From Candidatus Poribacteria bacterium (GTDB taxonomy: Bacteria > Poribacteria > WGA-4E > WGA-3G), in NCBI GenBank assembly GCA_022826805.1, contig JAJDUH010000041.1, forward strand, positions 1-64,000: 64,000 bases of DNA. The letters are read 5' to 3'. Below are positions 48,672 to 57,522 of this stretch, piece after piece (the stretch's first letter is position 1; each line of letters begins with the position of its first letter). The notes below the pieces were generated by a model. The model saw nothing but the letters and a program-made list of their open reading frames with translations. It made no database searches and was not told the DNA's origin. The translations under genes and the position numbers were made by a program.

Positions 48672-48902
48672 TTACGCTGCTGCATCTATTGCAGATGTTA
48701 TCTGATCTGTCGTTGGGAACTGCTTGGTTTCTAACTTTGAGTAAAGCAGTGTTCCATTTGCTGAGACTTCAAAAGCCCCTCCGCTACCTGGGATCAGATC
48801 GACTTTAACATCCGCACCATATCTCTGTTTTAAGGCATCTGCCAAACTGGCCGCCCGTGGCTGATAGTTTCAAGCAGTGCAGTATTCAATTCTCACTTCC
48901 AT
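48672..48902 (-). CDS. SelW-like (Rdx family) selenoprotein with CxxU motif
   Basis: 76 residues when the 11th codon, TGA (48872-48870), is read as selenocysteine: MEVRIEYCTAUNYQPRAAS, then LADALKQRYGADVKVDLIPG, SGGAFEVSANGTLLYSKLET and KQFPTTDQITSAIDAAA. This is the thioredoxin-like Rdx fold of SelW/SelT proteins with Cys 8 and Sec 11 as CxxU; SGGAFEV and LYSK are family hallmarks. GGAGGGAG lies 8 bases before the ATG and a strong promoter at 48972-49000. Ordinary gene calling stops at the TGA and misses it. Cytoplasmic, probably glutathione- or thioredoxin-linked; exact role unknown. The convergent neighbour is lpxI. Confidence 0.9.
48841..48872 (-). promoter_or_regulatory. UGA selenocysteine codon and weak SECIS-like hairpin
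   Basis: UGA at 48872-48870. GCC (48851-48849) and GGC (48843-48841) enclose AGTTT, a loop with G second, 21 bases after UGA; the stem can be lengthened only with mismatches, so it is weaker than the one in the peroxiredoxin gene. Confidence 0.45.
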
Positions 48903-48971
48903 GGGGATTCTCCCTCCTCATTCAATTTTTTGACGTTGCCTGTCAAAGTGAACTCGATTCTTCCTAAAAAA

Positions 48972-49000
48972 ATTCTACCACATATACAGTAAAATTGCAA
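48972..49000 (-). promoter_or_regulatory. Sigma-70-type promoter of the SelW-like gene
   Basis: Minus strand TTGCAA (49000-48995), 17 bases, TAGAAT (48977-48972), about 70 bases before the ATG at 48902. The 270-base divergent spacer 48903-49172 holds this and the SDR promoter and nothing else clear. Confidence 0.72.
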
Positions 49001-49047
49001 ATTTTTTTCGCGAATCATCCCACCCTATAGTATCAAGATAAAAAGGC

Positions 49048-49076
49048 TTGCACTGCGAGAGTATTCCACATATAAT
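49048..49076 (+). promoter_or_regulatory. Sigma-70-type promoter of the SDR gene
   Basis: TTGCAC (49048-49053), 17 bases, TATAAT (49071-49076), about 97 bases before the ATG at 49173. Confidence 0.7.
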
Positions 49077-49172
49077 CTTTCATAAAATCTAAGGGCACGA
49101 GTGGAGGATCGCTCTTATAGAAGAATACTGGTTAAGAGAGTGTTCTTACCATTTGCGAGGAGATAAGAAAAT

Positions 49173-49925
49173 ATGGATATTCGACTTAACGGTAAAGTAG
49201 CTGTGATTACTGGTGGCTCTACTGGTATTGGTGCCGCAACAGCGATTGAATACGCCAGAGCAGGCGCGAAGGTTGTTTTCGGTGATATCAATGAGCCGGA
49301 TGCCGAGAAAACACTCAATACAATTCGTGAGGAAGGTGGTGTTGCTAAGTTCCTGCATACCGATGTCACGATCGAAACTGAGGTAGCGGGCTTGATGGAA
49401 GCCGCTGACACGGAATTTGGTGGTATTAACCTATTGGTAACCTCAGCGGGTGTCCTGCGTGGACCGAGTGTCCGCATTGATGACTTTGCGGCGGCAACTT
49501 TTGATTCGGTTATTGATGTAAACCTTAAAGGCACCTTTTACGCACTCAAGCATGCTGTTCCTATAATGAACAGATGTGGCGGTGGTGTTATCCTGTGTAT
49601 AGCGTCAGGTGCAGGGGTTCGCGGTGGGAGTTCTTCGGTTGCTTACGGTTCAAGTAAGGGTGGAGTCAATGGGCTTGTAATGGTGGTGGAAAACCAAGTT
49701 TCGTCAATGAATATCCGTATTCACACTATCTGTCCGGGTGGACTCGCGACACCACTAAAATTAGGGCAGATTGCAGAATCAGCAAAGCGCGAGGGTCAAG
49801 ATCCGGATGTTGCTGTTGCCAATGCACGCAAGTCCCTGGGTGATCCAGCGGGTGTTGGGCGGGTGCTCACGTTCCTTGCCTCTGATGAAGGATCGTACAC
49901 GCGTGGACAGATTTTCACGAGATGA
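49173..49925 (+). CDS. Short-chain dehydrogenase/reductase (SDR)
   Basis: 250 residues, classical SDR. Cofactor motif VITGGSTGIGAATAIEYARA, NAG region LLVTSAGVL, catalytic Ser in LCIASGAGVRGG and YxxxK in VAYGSSKGGVNGL. VFGDIN after the second strand suggests NAD(H). It ends DEGSYTRGQIFTR. GAGGAG precedes the ATG. Ends in TGA, which here is a normal stop since the SDR fold is complete. Single-gene unit with terminator at 49947. Substrate unknown. Confidence 0.9.
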   Translation: MDIRLNGKVAVITGGSTGIGAATAIEYARAGAKVVFGDINEPDAEKTLNTIREEGGVAKFLHTDVTIETEVAGLMEAADTEFGGINLLVTSAGVLRGPSVRIDDFAAATFDSVIDVNLKGTFYALKHAVPIMNRCGGGVILCIASGAGVRGGSSSVAYGSSKGGVNGLVMVVENQVSSMNIRIHTICPGGLATPLKLGQIAESAKREGQDPDVAVANARKSLGDPAGVGRVLTFLASDEGSYTRGQIFTR

Positions 49926-49946
49926 ATTTCATCTCTTTGAAAGCAT

Positions 49947-49970
49947 GACATGCGGTAGACATGTCTTTTG
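49947..49970 (+). terminator. Rho-independent terminator after the SDR gene
   Basis: GACATG (49947-49952), loop CGGTAGA, CATGTC (49960-49965), TTTTG. It lies 21 bases after the stop and before the convergent DUF983 gene. Confidence 0.65.
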
Positions 49971-49980
49971 TATATTGGGG

Positions 49981-50337
49981 CTAAGAGGAGAATGTGTAGT
50001 CGAAGTTGAGCCAGAGACTTTTTGAATAACGGTAGAAAAAGATTGGAAAGATGGCGGAAAAAAGCCCCCAGATGCTTAGATTAAGAAAAAAAGGAGTGGC
50101 AGTAAAAGTTTCAACGAGAAAGTAACTTGGGAAAGCGATCAGGACTGTTGCGCCATAGTTGAGATACATGGCACCAATAAAATAACCCGACTCCCTTTCA
50201 AACTTCAAATCGCACTGCGGGCAATGGGTGAACATCTTGAAGTATGTTTGAAACAGTGCCCCCTTGCTACACTGTGGGCATTTCAGTCGAAAGCTGCATC
50301 GCAGAATTCGAGCGAGATCTTCAAAGGTAAGTCGCAT
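49981..50337 (-). CDS. DUF983-family small membrane protein with zinc-ribbon-like Cys pairs
   Basis: 118 residues. RCSFRLKCPQCSKGALFQTY and FTHCPQCDLKFERESGYFIG give two CPQC pairs, then two transmembrane helices (TVLIAFPSYFLVETFTAT, LNLSIWGLFSAIFPIFFYRY) as in DUF983. Role unknown. The start at 50337 lies 4 bases after the sugar transferase stop, so it is coupled and the last gene of the polysaccharide group. A longer frame to 50421 overlaps that gene and is less likely. Confidence 0.75.
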   Translation of the reverse strand: MRLTFEDLARILRCSFRLKCPQCSKGALFQTYFKMFTHCPQCDLKFERESGYFIGAMYLNYGATVLIAFPSYFLVETFTATPFFLNLSIWGLFSAIFPIFFYRYSKSLWLNFDYTFSS

Positions 50338-50341
50338 TTGG

Positions 50342-51085
50342 TTAGTAGGTGTTGTTGTCCCAGAAAACTTTGAAAGTGCGGATAAGTATTTTGAAATCGT
50401 TCCAGAATGATAGTTTCTCAATGTACGCTAAGTCAACAGAGATTCCGTCTCGGATTGTGCCTTGGCGGCGTGGACTGAGTTGCCAGAGTCCGGTCATTCC
50501 AGGTCGGACGAGATGGCGTTGGTTCTCCCAAGGTTCGTAATCCTCGGCGAGGAAAGGCATCTCCGGGCGCGGTCCCACGAGACTCATTTCGCTTTTAAGA
50601 ACGTTGAAGAGCTGTGGCAGCTCATCTAAGCTCGTTTTACGAAGCCATTTACCGAACGACGTAATACGTTTATCGTCCGTTGAGCCAGGTTTTTCTGAAT
50701 AAGACGGGGTATTGATATCAAGGCTCCGAAACTTGTGAATGACAAACAGTTCGTTGTTTAAACCGACCCGTTTATGGGAGAAAAAGACGGGACCTCGCGA
50801 GGTGCATTTAATCAGAATCGCGATTAGCACCATCAGAGGGGCAAAAATAATAATGAGGAAAAATGCCGCGATAGCGTCAAATAAATGTTTCCCACGCTTT
50901 GCGTAGAAAGAGGAGGGACGTTCCACTAGAGTTCCTGTTTTTCGTATTTTTGGCGCAGCTTGCAAGCCAAAACTTGCTGTTAAACCTTCATCTCGATGCG
51001 TCTGACTTTCGCCTACATCGTTTCCTATCCGGGGTCCCCGCCCGTTACTGGAGAGGGGGTCTATATTTCTTGATAGGAATGGCAT
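50342..51085 (-). CDS. Polyprenyl-phosphate sugar-1-phosphate transferase (bacterial sugar transferase)
   Basis: 247 residues. One membrane helix ([20 protein letters not shown]), then the PF02397 core: [52 protein letters not shown] and [36 protein letters not shown]. It starts a polysaccharide by moving a sugar phosphate to undecaprenyl phosphate. Short monotopic form without the N-terminal multi-pass domain of WbaP. Start at 51085 (MPFLSRN) has AAGGAA; the ORF further 5' overlaps the glycosyltransferase. Next to the DUF1972 transferase. Confidence 0.92.
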   Translation of the reverse strand: MPFLSRNIDPLSSNGRGPRIGNDVGESQTHRDEGLTASFGLQAAPKIRKTGTLVERPSSFYAKRGKHLFDAIAAFFLIIIFAPLMVLIAILIKCTSRGPVFFSHKRVGLNNELFVIHKFRSLDINTPSYSEKPGSTDDKRITSFGKWLRKTSLDELPQLFNVLKSEMSLVGPRPEMPFLAEDYEPWENQRHLVRPGMTGLWQLSPRRQGTIRDGISVDLAYIEKLSFWNDFKILIRTFKVFWDNNTY

Positions 51086-51116
51086 GGTGTTAATTCCTTG
51101 CAGAAGTATTTCAGTT

Positions 51117-52229
51117 CTACTGAAGTTTTTCAAAGACATCAAGATATTGCTGCGCTATATTTTCCCAATTGAATCGATTTCGTATCTGTTCCGGTGCGCG
51201 CTGTCGGAAATCTTCAACCATCTCCGGATGTTGTTCTAAAGTTAGGATTTTCTCTTTAAGCGATGCGACGTTTTTGTCAAAGAGCATACCGTAATGCCCG
51301 CCTTCAAGGACTTCATCGTTAAAAGGCGTATTTAGTGCCAGAATGCAGTTGGAAAAGCCTAACGCCTTGAGGATAGAAGGGTTAATGCCTCCAAATTGGT
51401 GACCGTGAATATAGGCGAAACAGTGATGGTGAAGTTCTTTAATATGATCAGAATCGTTAATATGCCCGAGAAACTTGACGTTTTCGTTGGCAATACTTTT
51501 CAATTTACTTAAAAATTCGTTTTCGAGTTTATTGCCTTTGTAATCAGCCCCGCCGGCTATGGCGAGTTGCTTTTGGCTTTTTGAGGCGACGAATGCCTCT
51601 AAGATCAGATCGGCATTATTATCCGGAACGAGTCGACTGGCGATGAGATAATAATTCCGAGGCTCAAGCCCATAAGTCTCCAAAACTTCCGGATGCTTTG
51701 ACGGCTCAATATTCGCGCCATAAGCGATGTAGGTTGTTTCTGCTCCCAATTCTTCAAGGTAAAGTCGTTTCATTTCAGAGGCATCGGTAATCACGATTGG
51801 AAAAGCCGCTGTTGCCATTTTTGCTGCCCACTTGAAATAGACGGCACCGAGTCCTTTCCATTTTGGACGTAACCATTCCATTCCATCGACATTGATAACA
51901 GCAGTTTTACCTGCGATGCGAAAAAACCAGCCAAAAGGACCGTTGCCCGCATTCCATGTCAGAATGACATCAGATGCTGTAACCGAAGCGTGCAGAGTTG
52001 CGAGAAAGCTGTGGCTGAGGGTACTGAATGCCTTGTGTTCTATGCTGGGCAGGTAAACGAGTTTAATGCCTTGCCATTCCGCTGGTCTCTCTTTGAAAAG
52101 CGCCTTACGACAGTAGACGATGACTTCATGTCCAGCTTCTACCCAGCGAGGGGCAAGCTCACCCATAATGGTTTCCAAACCGCTATAGGTGGCAGGCAGC
52201 CCACGTATACCCAATACCCGAATTCTCAT
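51117..52229 (-). CDS. Glycosyltransferase (DUF1972 - GT4-like)
   Basis: 370 residues. N-terminal DUF1972 domain RIRVLGIRGLPATYSGLETI, then DVILTWNAGNGPFGWFFRI and VINVDGMEWLRPKWKGLG; the C-terminal GT-B half has YYLIASRLVPDNNADLILEA, VKFLGHINDSDHIKELHHHC and GHQFGGINPSILKALGFSNC. This is the rhamnosyl/fucosyl-type transferase family. GAGGT lies upstream of the ATG. It lies 31 bases before the sugar transferase and is the second gene in the end of the locus. Acceptor and sugar are unknown. Confidence 0.9.
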   Translation of the reverse strand: MRIRVLGIRGLPATYSGLETIMGELAPRWVEAGHEVIVYCRKALFKERPAEWQGIKLVYLPSIEHKAFSTLSHSFLATLHASVTASDVILTWNAGNGPFGWFFRIAGKTAVINVDGMEWLRPKWKGLGAVYFKWAAKMATAAFPIVITDASEMKRLYLEELGAETTYIAYGANIEPSKHPEVLETYGLEPRNYYLIASRLVPDNNADLILEAFVASKSQKQLAIAGGADYKGNKLENEFLSKLKSIANENVKFLGHINDSDHIKELHHHCFAYIHGHQFGGINPSILKALGFSNCILALNTPFNDEVLEGGHYGMLFDKNVASLKEKILTLEQHPEMVEDFRQRAPEQIRNRFNWENIAQQYLDVFEKLQ

Positions 52230-52579
52230 CCTCGTTTTTACCTCGTTAATAGTTGTCAGTTAAGAGACACTTTTGTAAGAAATATGAGTTCGGTACAAGA
52301 ATAACACAATGTTATGTGGAACATCAGTGCTTTGGATTAGATAGAGAACACGCTTTTCTTGACTCACATTAAAAATCTACCCAAACTTGGTGTACGCCAA
52401 GAAACCGGGAATTATTAAGTAGTTCCCTTTTTACTGATAACCGATAACTAATAACTGACAACCATTATATATTATACCCGTTTTAGGCGCAAAAGTCCAA
52501 TTTCTTTTTACGACAGGCAACCTGTACGCAACGCTTTATGCCTTTTGATGATTGAGAGGATATAAACCTTCATTTTTTT
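52230..52579. repeat. 350-bp spacer with inverted heptamer arrays and a small palindrome
   Basis: GTTAATAGTTGTCAGTTAAG at 52244-52263 faces ACTGATAACCGATAACTAAT onward at 52431-52463. A small palindrome CTTGG-x6-CCAAG lies at 52386-52401. No protein frame of interest and no clear promoter was found. Confidence 0.5.
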
Positions 52580-54283
52580 TTACCATGGGATCCGAGAGAG
52601 GAATTTGGCTTCAATTTCATTTGCGTTTTCATATACGTTCCAGCGATTTCCCAAGTTCCTGCGCCATACACGCGCCCATTCTGCATAGAGTGAGTACTTT
52701 CCAATCACAACCCAGTTAGCACCTACTGACAAACGATGCTCGCTTTGTGTAATTCCCGACAAAGGTGTCCATATATCATCTTTCGGGGCATCTGCTGGAT
52801 GTTCCTTATCGATGTTGCCTGATCCGTGGCGTTCTAATTCATAACCGAAAACGGTTTCAAGTTTATCTGTCCAACGGTGACGCAGTTCCAACCATAGGTT
52901 GTCGGCATCGGAACCGATCTGATGCCCAATAGGTGTAGTAAAGTGTTTGTAGACATTTACCGGGTTTACATGCGTATACGCGTATTGGTTGATAAAAGCG
53001 TACTCAACTTGAAAATCCGTATCGGGAATACCGAAAGGATCTGTTAGATAGATCCCACCTAAGATGCCGAATTTTGTGTCCCAGTGCTTGAAGTTCGCTG
53101 CAGGATTTCCATCGTCAACCATCAGTTCGCCATAAATTTCAAAATCATCTACAGGACGAAGGCGCATATCGACGCTCATGAGAACGTTGTCCCCGCTACC
53201 ATCAACGCGTCCATCTGCCCGTGAAATCGGCTGTTCGTTAATGAGATAGATGTTGACCGGATTGAGATACCCCGGCTCAAAGCGGTTACCGTAAACAACG
53301 ACTTCAGAGATGCCAAAGCCAAATCTATCCCAGAAATAACCCTCGACCCTATGTCCGGAAATATACTTATCATTGATATCTGTCGCCATGTCCTCCAATA
53401 TACCGGTAAATGCGGTAAAGGTGACAGATTTATATTTCGCTTGCAACTTAATCATGTCCATGGCTAACGGATTCTTGGAGATTAACAGACTGTCGTGATA
53501 GCCAGGTCCCCACTGGAGTGTGTCTTGTCCAAGCTGCAGCTCAAGCCAAGGTAATCGAAATTTCAGATAAGCATTAATCGCCGTTCGATTTTTGAGTCCG
53601 CCCTCCAATTGTCTGATTTTTGTTTCATCAGGAAAGAAATCGTCAAAAATTTCACCATATACGAACCTGTGGGCTATATCCGTAGTAAAAGCAAAAGTTT
53701 CGCCTGCCTGTCCATATAGGTGTGGGTAGAAGGTGGTGACAAGCATGTTGCCTTCGACGGGCTGTTCATCCGATAGATTATCAACGAGATGCGTAATAAC
53801 ACGTTGTGAGCCTCTTAAATCGAAGGAAAAGCGATAGTCTTCGCCTGCCATTGTCATCACGTGCAATCGGCCGCTGTCGGGAATTTGTGTTGCTGCCTCA
53901 CTGCTGTTTTCTGTATTGCCCTGCACGCTGTTCGCTACGGGGACCCCGACGTTGGAAAATTCGAAAGCTTCTCGGTAAAATGCTAAGAGTGCGTTTAACC
54001 GATCTTGGTCAATTGTGCTTAACGTGATTTCGCTATTTTCCTGTTTCCGGTATACCTCCAATAGAGAAGAAACCACCTGCTTGCGCGTAAGCGGTAGAGA
54101 CCCTCGTGATATACCGGGTAAAACACGCTTATTAAGTAAACGATGGATAAATCGATAAGTTTCACGGTTAAAATCAGAAAGCTCCGATTTGAGTGGCACG
54201 TTGATGAGTGAAGCAGCTTGTGGGGTAGGGAAAGCCGGGACAAACATGGCAAAGTAAATAATTAACAAACTACGTAAAATCAT
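52580..54283 (-). CDS. Capsule assembly Wzi-family outer-membrane protein
   Basis: 567 residues. Signal peptide (1-24, LLIIYFAMFVPAFPTPQAAS), a helical N-terminal part (YRFIHRLLNKRVLPGISRGS), then many beta strands ending in an aromatic residue with LELQLGQDTLQWGPGYHDSL, the phrase of the Wzi barrel, and SVGANWVVIGKYSLYAEWAR. Wzi-type proteins hold or nucleate surface polysaccharide. GGAG precedes the ATG. It follows the sulfatase by 18 bases in the same transcript. Part of the polysaccharide locus. Confidence 0.85.
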   Translation of the reverse strand: MILRSLLIIYFAMFVPAFPTPQAASLINVPLKSELSDFNRETYRFIHRLLNKRVLPGISRGSLPLTRKQVVSSLLEVYRKQENSEITLSTIDQDRLNALLAFYREAFEFSNVGVPVANSVQGNTENSSEAATQIPDSGRLHVMTMAGEDYRFSFDLRGSQRVITHLVDNLSDEQPVEGNMLVTTFYPHLYGQAGETFAFTTDIAHRFVYGEIFDDFFPDETKIRQLEGGLKNRTAINAYLKFRLPWLELQLGQDTLQWGPGYHDSLLISKNPLAMDMIKLQAKYKSVTFTAFTGILEDMATDINDKYISGHRVEGYFWDRFGFGISEVVVYGNRFEPGYLNPVNIYLINEQPISRADGRVDGSGDNVLMSVDMRLRPVDDFEIYGELMVDDGNPAANFKHWDTKFGILGGIYLTDPFGIPDTDFQVEYAFINQYAYTHVNPVNVYKHFTTPIGHQIGSDADNLWLELRHRWTDKLETVFGYELERHGSGNIDKEHPADAPKDDIWTPLSGITQSEHRLSVGANWVVIGKYSLYAEWARVWRRNLGNRWNVYENANEIEAKFLSRIPW

Positions 54284-54301
54284 TATATTTTTAACTCCAT
54301 C

Positions 54302-56404
54302 CTATTTTATAATCACCATTTGGCGTATCGCTTTGTAATCTGCAGCTTGAAGCGTGTAAAAATAGACACCACTCGCTGCAGTTTCACCGGAAGTATTGCG
54401 TCCATCCCAATATGCAGCGCGAGGTGACGTGCGATAAGTACCAGCAGTTTGGAATCCAAGAGACAACTGCCGTATAGACTCGCCTTTTAGGTTATAGATG
54501 TGTATGTGAACTTCCGCGTCTTGTGCCAAATCGTAGGGGATCCACGTCTCCGGATTAAAAGGGTTCGGATAGTTGGGCAAGAGTGCTGTCTTTTCTGGCG
54601 GAGTACTGTTTAGTAGTATTTCCAAGTTTGCAAGACCGCGTCGAAAAACATGAGAGCCATCATCGGCTAAGCGTGCCTCAGTAAACCATTCATTAACTAA
54701 ACCTGCATATCGTGGATGGAGTGGATCGGGTATTGACGGAGCTGCTGGATCGCTGGACTTCCCAAGATGCGAGGCGACAAGAACAAGGTCAATAATGTCA
54801 ATGCTGCCATCCTTATTTACGTCAGTTTTCGGATATGCTGGAGTCTTTGAATCAAAACTCTTTGAGACCAATATGAGATCCCGGACATCAACACTGCCAT
54901 CGTCATTTATATCCCAAGGTAGCGTTTGTGGGACAGGAGTATATTCCTGGCTATCGGAGGGTAAAGCACCTCGCCATCCAGCGTGAAGTTGTTCGCTGAG
55001 ATGTCCGACGAGCTCGGAATTTTCTGGGAAATACGCGATATTAACAGTTTCATCAGGATCCGCGTCGTAATCATAAAGTTCCTGTCCGCCTCTTCCATAG
55101 GGTCCCCACTCGGTGTATCGGTATTGTTCCGTGCGTGTGGAGAAACCCCAACCAGCAGCCCCCCTGAATTGACTAAAAACAGCCGATTTCCACGGACGCG
55201 TCGGTTGTTCAATCACTGGTAGTAGGCTTGTGCCTTCCAACTGTGGTGGTATAGGCAATTGACATGCATCACACAGGGTTGGATAGATGTCAACGAGTTC
55301 CGCGAGGGCATCTGTTTTAGTGTTTGAATAGGTTTGCTGTGGTATACTAACTATCAAGGGTGAGTGGAGGACAACCTCAAAAAGTGTCTGTTTTCCCCAT
55401 AACCCATGCTCACCAAGATGGTGTCCATGGTCTCCACAGAAAACAATGATAGTATTTTTGGTGAGACCAAAGGTATCTAACTGTGCTAATACGTGTCCAA
55501 TCTGGGCATCTATGTAACTTGTGGCTGCGGTATACGCTCGGATTAGTGCTAAGGCTTTTGCATCAGAAACTGGCTCCGTTTTGGAGGATAAGTTATAGTT
55601 GCTGATGAAACTTCGTGTTTTAGTGACTGCCCTTGTAGGTACATCCTTAGGTAGTATAGAAGAAGCAGGCAATTCAAAAGTCTTAGTATCATATAATTCA
55701 AAATATTTTCGTGGTACCTTCAAAGGGAAGTGCGGTTTGTAGAATCCGACAGCCAGAAAGAATTGTGGCTGTTTAATCTGTTCTAATACTTGGACAGCTC
55801 GTCTCGCAATTTTTCCATCTACAAGTTCGTTGTCGTCAACTTCAAGTGCCTGCCAAGAGGGAGTAGTCTCTATATCAAGAGGGGTCCGCATTGGGCTCCA
55901 TGATGGAGCACTCCATGAATTTTCATCATCTTGGAATCGTTGGAGATGTGCAATTCTACCTATGGATTGGGTGTGATAACCGTACTCCTTGAAATGCTGG
56001 GGAAGTGTTACTGCGTCAGGCAATCTCTGTCGAAAATCCGCTGAATTATTTACAACATTTGTTGTTTCCGGACGTAGCCCAGTTATCATTGAAGTTCGGG
56101 ACGGACTGCAGAGCGGATATTGACAATAAGCGCTGTTGAAAAGTGTGCCTCGTTCAGCGATTCTATCAATATTAGGTGTGTATATCTCTGGATGTCCGTA
56201 ACATCCAAGTAGGGGGCGCAAATCATCAACAACGATGAATAAGACGTTATATTTACCTTGTGCATTAGTTTTTAATTTAGGTAAGAGTCCAGTTGTAAAA
56301 GCTGCTGCACCCACTTTTAGGCTTGTTGAGAGAAAGTCTCGGCGGGTAAATGGATGTTCAATTAGGGATTTTTCTTTGGTTTGTGTTGTTGATGTTTTTT
56401 GCAT
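54302..56404 (-). CDS. Tat-exported sulfatase with dockerin-like repeats and C-terminal sorting domain
   Basis: 700 residues. Tat signal FTRRDFLSTSLKVGAAAF; sulfatase core KYNVLFIVVDDLRPLLGCYG with the formylglycine motif CSPSRTSMITG (C99) and the later FCGDHGHHLGEHGLWGK. This is the S1 family of iduronate-2-sulfatase type. Then a double EF-hand dockerin-like module, DINDDGSVDVRDLILVSKSF and DVNKDGSIDIIDLVLVASHL, and the sorting domain NYPNPFNPETWIPYDLAQDA to GVYFYTLQAADYKAIRQM. ATG 56404 is preferred over 56413 because of the AAAGGG spacing. It sits in a locus with four sulfotransferases, so it may remove sulfate from the same or a host glycan. Confidence 0.9.
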   Translation of the reverse strand: MQKTSTTQTKEKSLIEHPFTRRDFLSTSLKVGAAAFTTGLLPKLKTNAQGKYNVLFIVVDDLRPLLGCYGHPEIYTPNIDRIAERGTLFNSAYCQYPLCSPSRTSMITGLRPETTNVVNNSADFRQRLPDAVTLPQHFKEYGYHTQSIGRIAHLQRFQDDENSWSAPSWSPMRTPLDIETTPSWQALEVDDNELVDGKIARRAVQVLEQIKQPQFFLAVGFYKPHFPLKVPRKYFELYDTKTFELPASSILPKDVPTRAVTKTRSFISNYNLSSKTEPVSDAKALALIRAYTAATSYIDAQIGHVLAQLDTFGLTKNTIIVFCGDHGHHLGEHGLWGKQTLFEVVLHSPLIVSIPQQTYSNTKTDALAELVDIYPTLCDACQLPIPPQLEGTSLLPVIEQPTRPWKSAVFSQFRGAAGWGFSTRTEQYRYTEWGPYGRGGQELYDYDADPDETVNIAYFPENSELVGHLSEQLHAGWRGALPSDSQEYTPVPQTLPWDINDDGSVDVRDLILVSKSFDSKTPAYPKTDVNKDGSIDIIDLVLVASHLGKSSDPAAPSIPDPLHPRYAGLVNEWFTEARLADDGSHVFRRGLANLEILLNSTPPEKTALLPNYPNPFNPETWIPYDLAQDAEVHIHIYNLKGESIRQLSLGFQTAGTYRTSPRAAYWDGRNTSGETAASGVYFYTLQAADYKAIRQMVIIK

Positions 56405-56475
56405 TGTATGCATACCCTTTGTTTTTTCATAGTGGCAATAACTTGTGCTGTGTGGTAGTTGGTTAAAAAGTGCGT

Positions 56476-57477
56476 CTAAATATTATACCCTAATTCTTTC
56501 ATGGTTTCGTGGAATATAAGGGCGACTTTTGGATGAATATCAAACGGTTTGCGTGCTGGCACGGGATGCAGGGTCTGCCGAGCATATTCTCGGAACCTGT
56601 TATCCGTTGGTAGTTCACAGAAGTCGCATAACGCCGAGAGCGTTTCGTCTGATTCTGCTGTTAAATCTTCAAAACGGATGAGATGCGTACAATCCGGAGA
56701 GCTTTCCATGAGACGGATTCCTTCCCGCATGGTGATTATCCATTCTACAGCAGCTCTATCCAGATGTCGTTCAAAATGTTTAACCTCATCAGCGATTTTA
56801 GAAAGGACTGGGTCCGTTTTCACGAGTTGTTCGACCAAGAGTCGCCACTTCCGGTCCTGAACACCCCACCAGTCGTGTTTCTCTCCGTTGACGTGGATCC
56901 CGAGTCGCTTTGACCAAGTGGCGATGGAGTGGCACGTATCCCATCCATTTCGCACCAGAAAGATAAAACGTGCATCGGGAAATAAGGCACGCACAAAATC
57001 TGTCCTGAAGATAAGTTCTGGGTATTTATCGACGAGGCGTTCTGAACGGGTTGTTGTCAAATAGGCACCAAACATCTGCACCGCACGTCGGCGCATTTCG
57101 TCTGTTGCGTCTTCAGCAGTGAGGCGGTATCTTGCGAGGCTTTGGCTATAGTTCCCGATGACATCTTCGTGCGGGTGAATGAGATGCCACATCGCTTTCG
57201 GTTCATTGAGGTAGCCGACATCTCTGTGCATTGAAAGGACAATACCGAGTATTGTAGTGCCGCTGCGTCCGGTGCCTAAAATAAAAATAGGTTTCTTAAC
57301 AGGTTTGTATCTGTTCTTATTTGTGGCGACCGATTTCAGGATGGAAAAAACGAGTGGGTTTATCCAACGTCCTTTCGTTGTTACGGGACGCCCTTCAAAG
57401 AAGGCGTAGCTCATGAGGCGTGTGAGCACCTTCGTTGGGCGTGTTTTGATATAAAGTGGATCTATTTGTGCAATCAT
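56476..57477 (-). CDS. PAPS-dependent sulfotransferase family protein
   Basis: 333 residues. The PAPS 5'-phosphosulfate loop is KPIFILGTGRSGTTILGIVL (about 62-81), and RFIFLVRNGWDTCHSIATW the 3'-phosphate site with its Ser. Residues after 200 are helical with an RLxESSPDCTHLIRFEDLTA loop. No signal peptide. It ends YARQTLHPVPARKPF with the usual terminal positions. Upstream are heptamer repeats and no ribosome site. First of four sulfotransferases in the locus; this one and 57490-58515 are adjacent. Confidence 0.85.
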   Translation of the reverse strand: MIAQIDPLYIKTRPTKVLTRLMSYAFFEGRPVTTKGRWINPLVFSILKSVATNKNRYKPVKKPIFILGTGRSGTTILGIVLSMHRDVGYLNEPKAMWHLIHPHEDVIGNYSQSLARYRLTAEDATDEMRRRAVQMFGAYLTTTRSERLVDKYPELIFRTDFVRALFPDARFIFLVRNGWDTCHSIATWSKRLGIHVNGEKHDWWGVQDRKWRLLVEQLVKTDPVLSKIADEVKHFERHLDRAAVEWIITMREGIRLMESSPDCTHLIRFEDLTAESDETLSALCDFCELPTDNRFREYARQTLHPVPARKPFDIHPKVALIFHETMKELGYNI

Positions 57478-57522
57478 ATTTATTGGTTATCAGTTATCAG
57501 TTGTCGGTTGTCGGTTGTTAAA
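57478..57522. repeat. Heptamer repeat array overlapping a gene end
   Basis: GGTTATCAGTTATCAGTTGTC and further GGTTGTCGGTTGTT units lie at 57484-57521. On the minus strand they encode the last residues NNRQPTTDN of the sulfotransferase ending at 57490. Confidence 0.65.
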
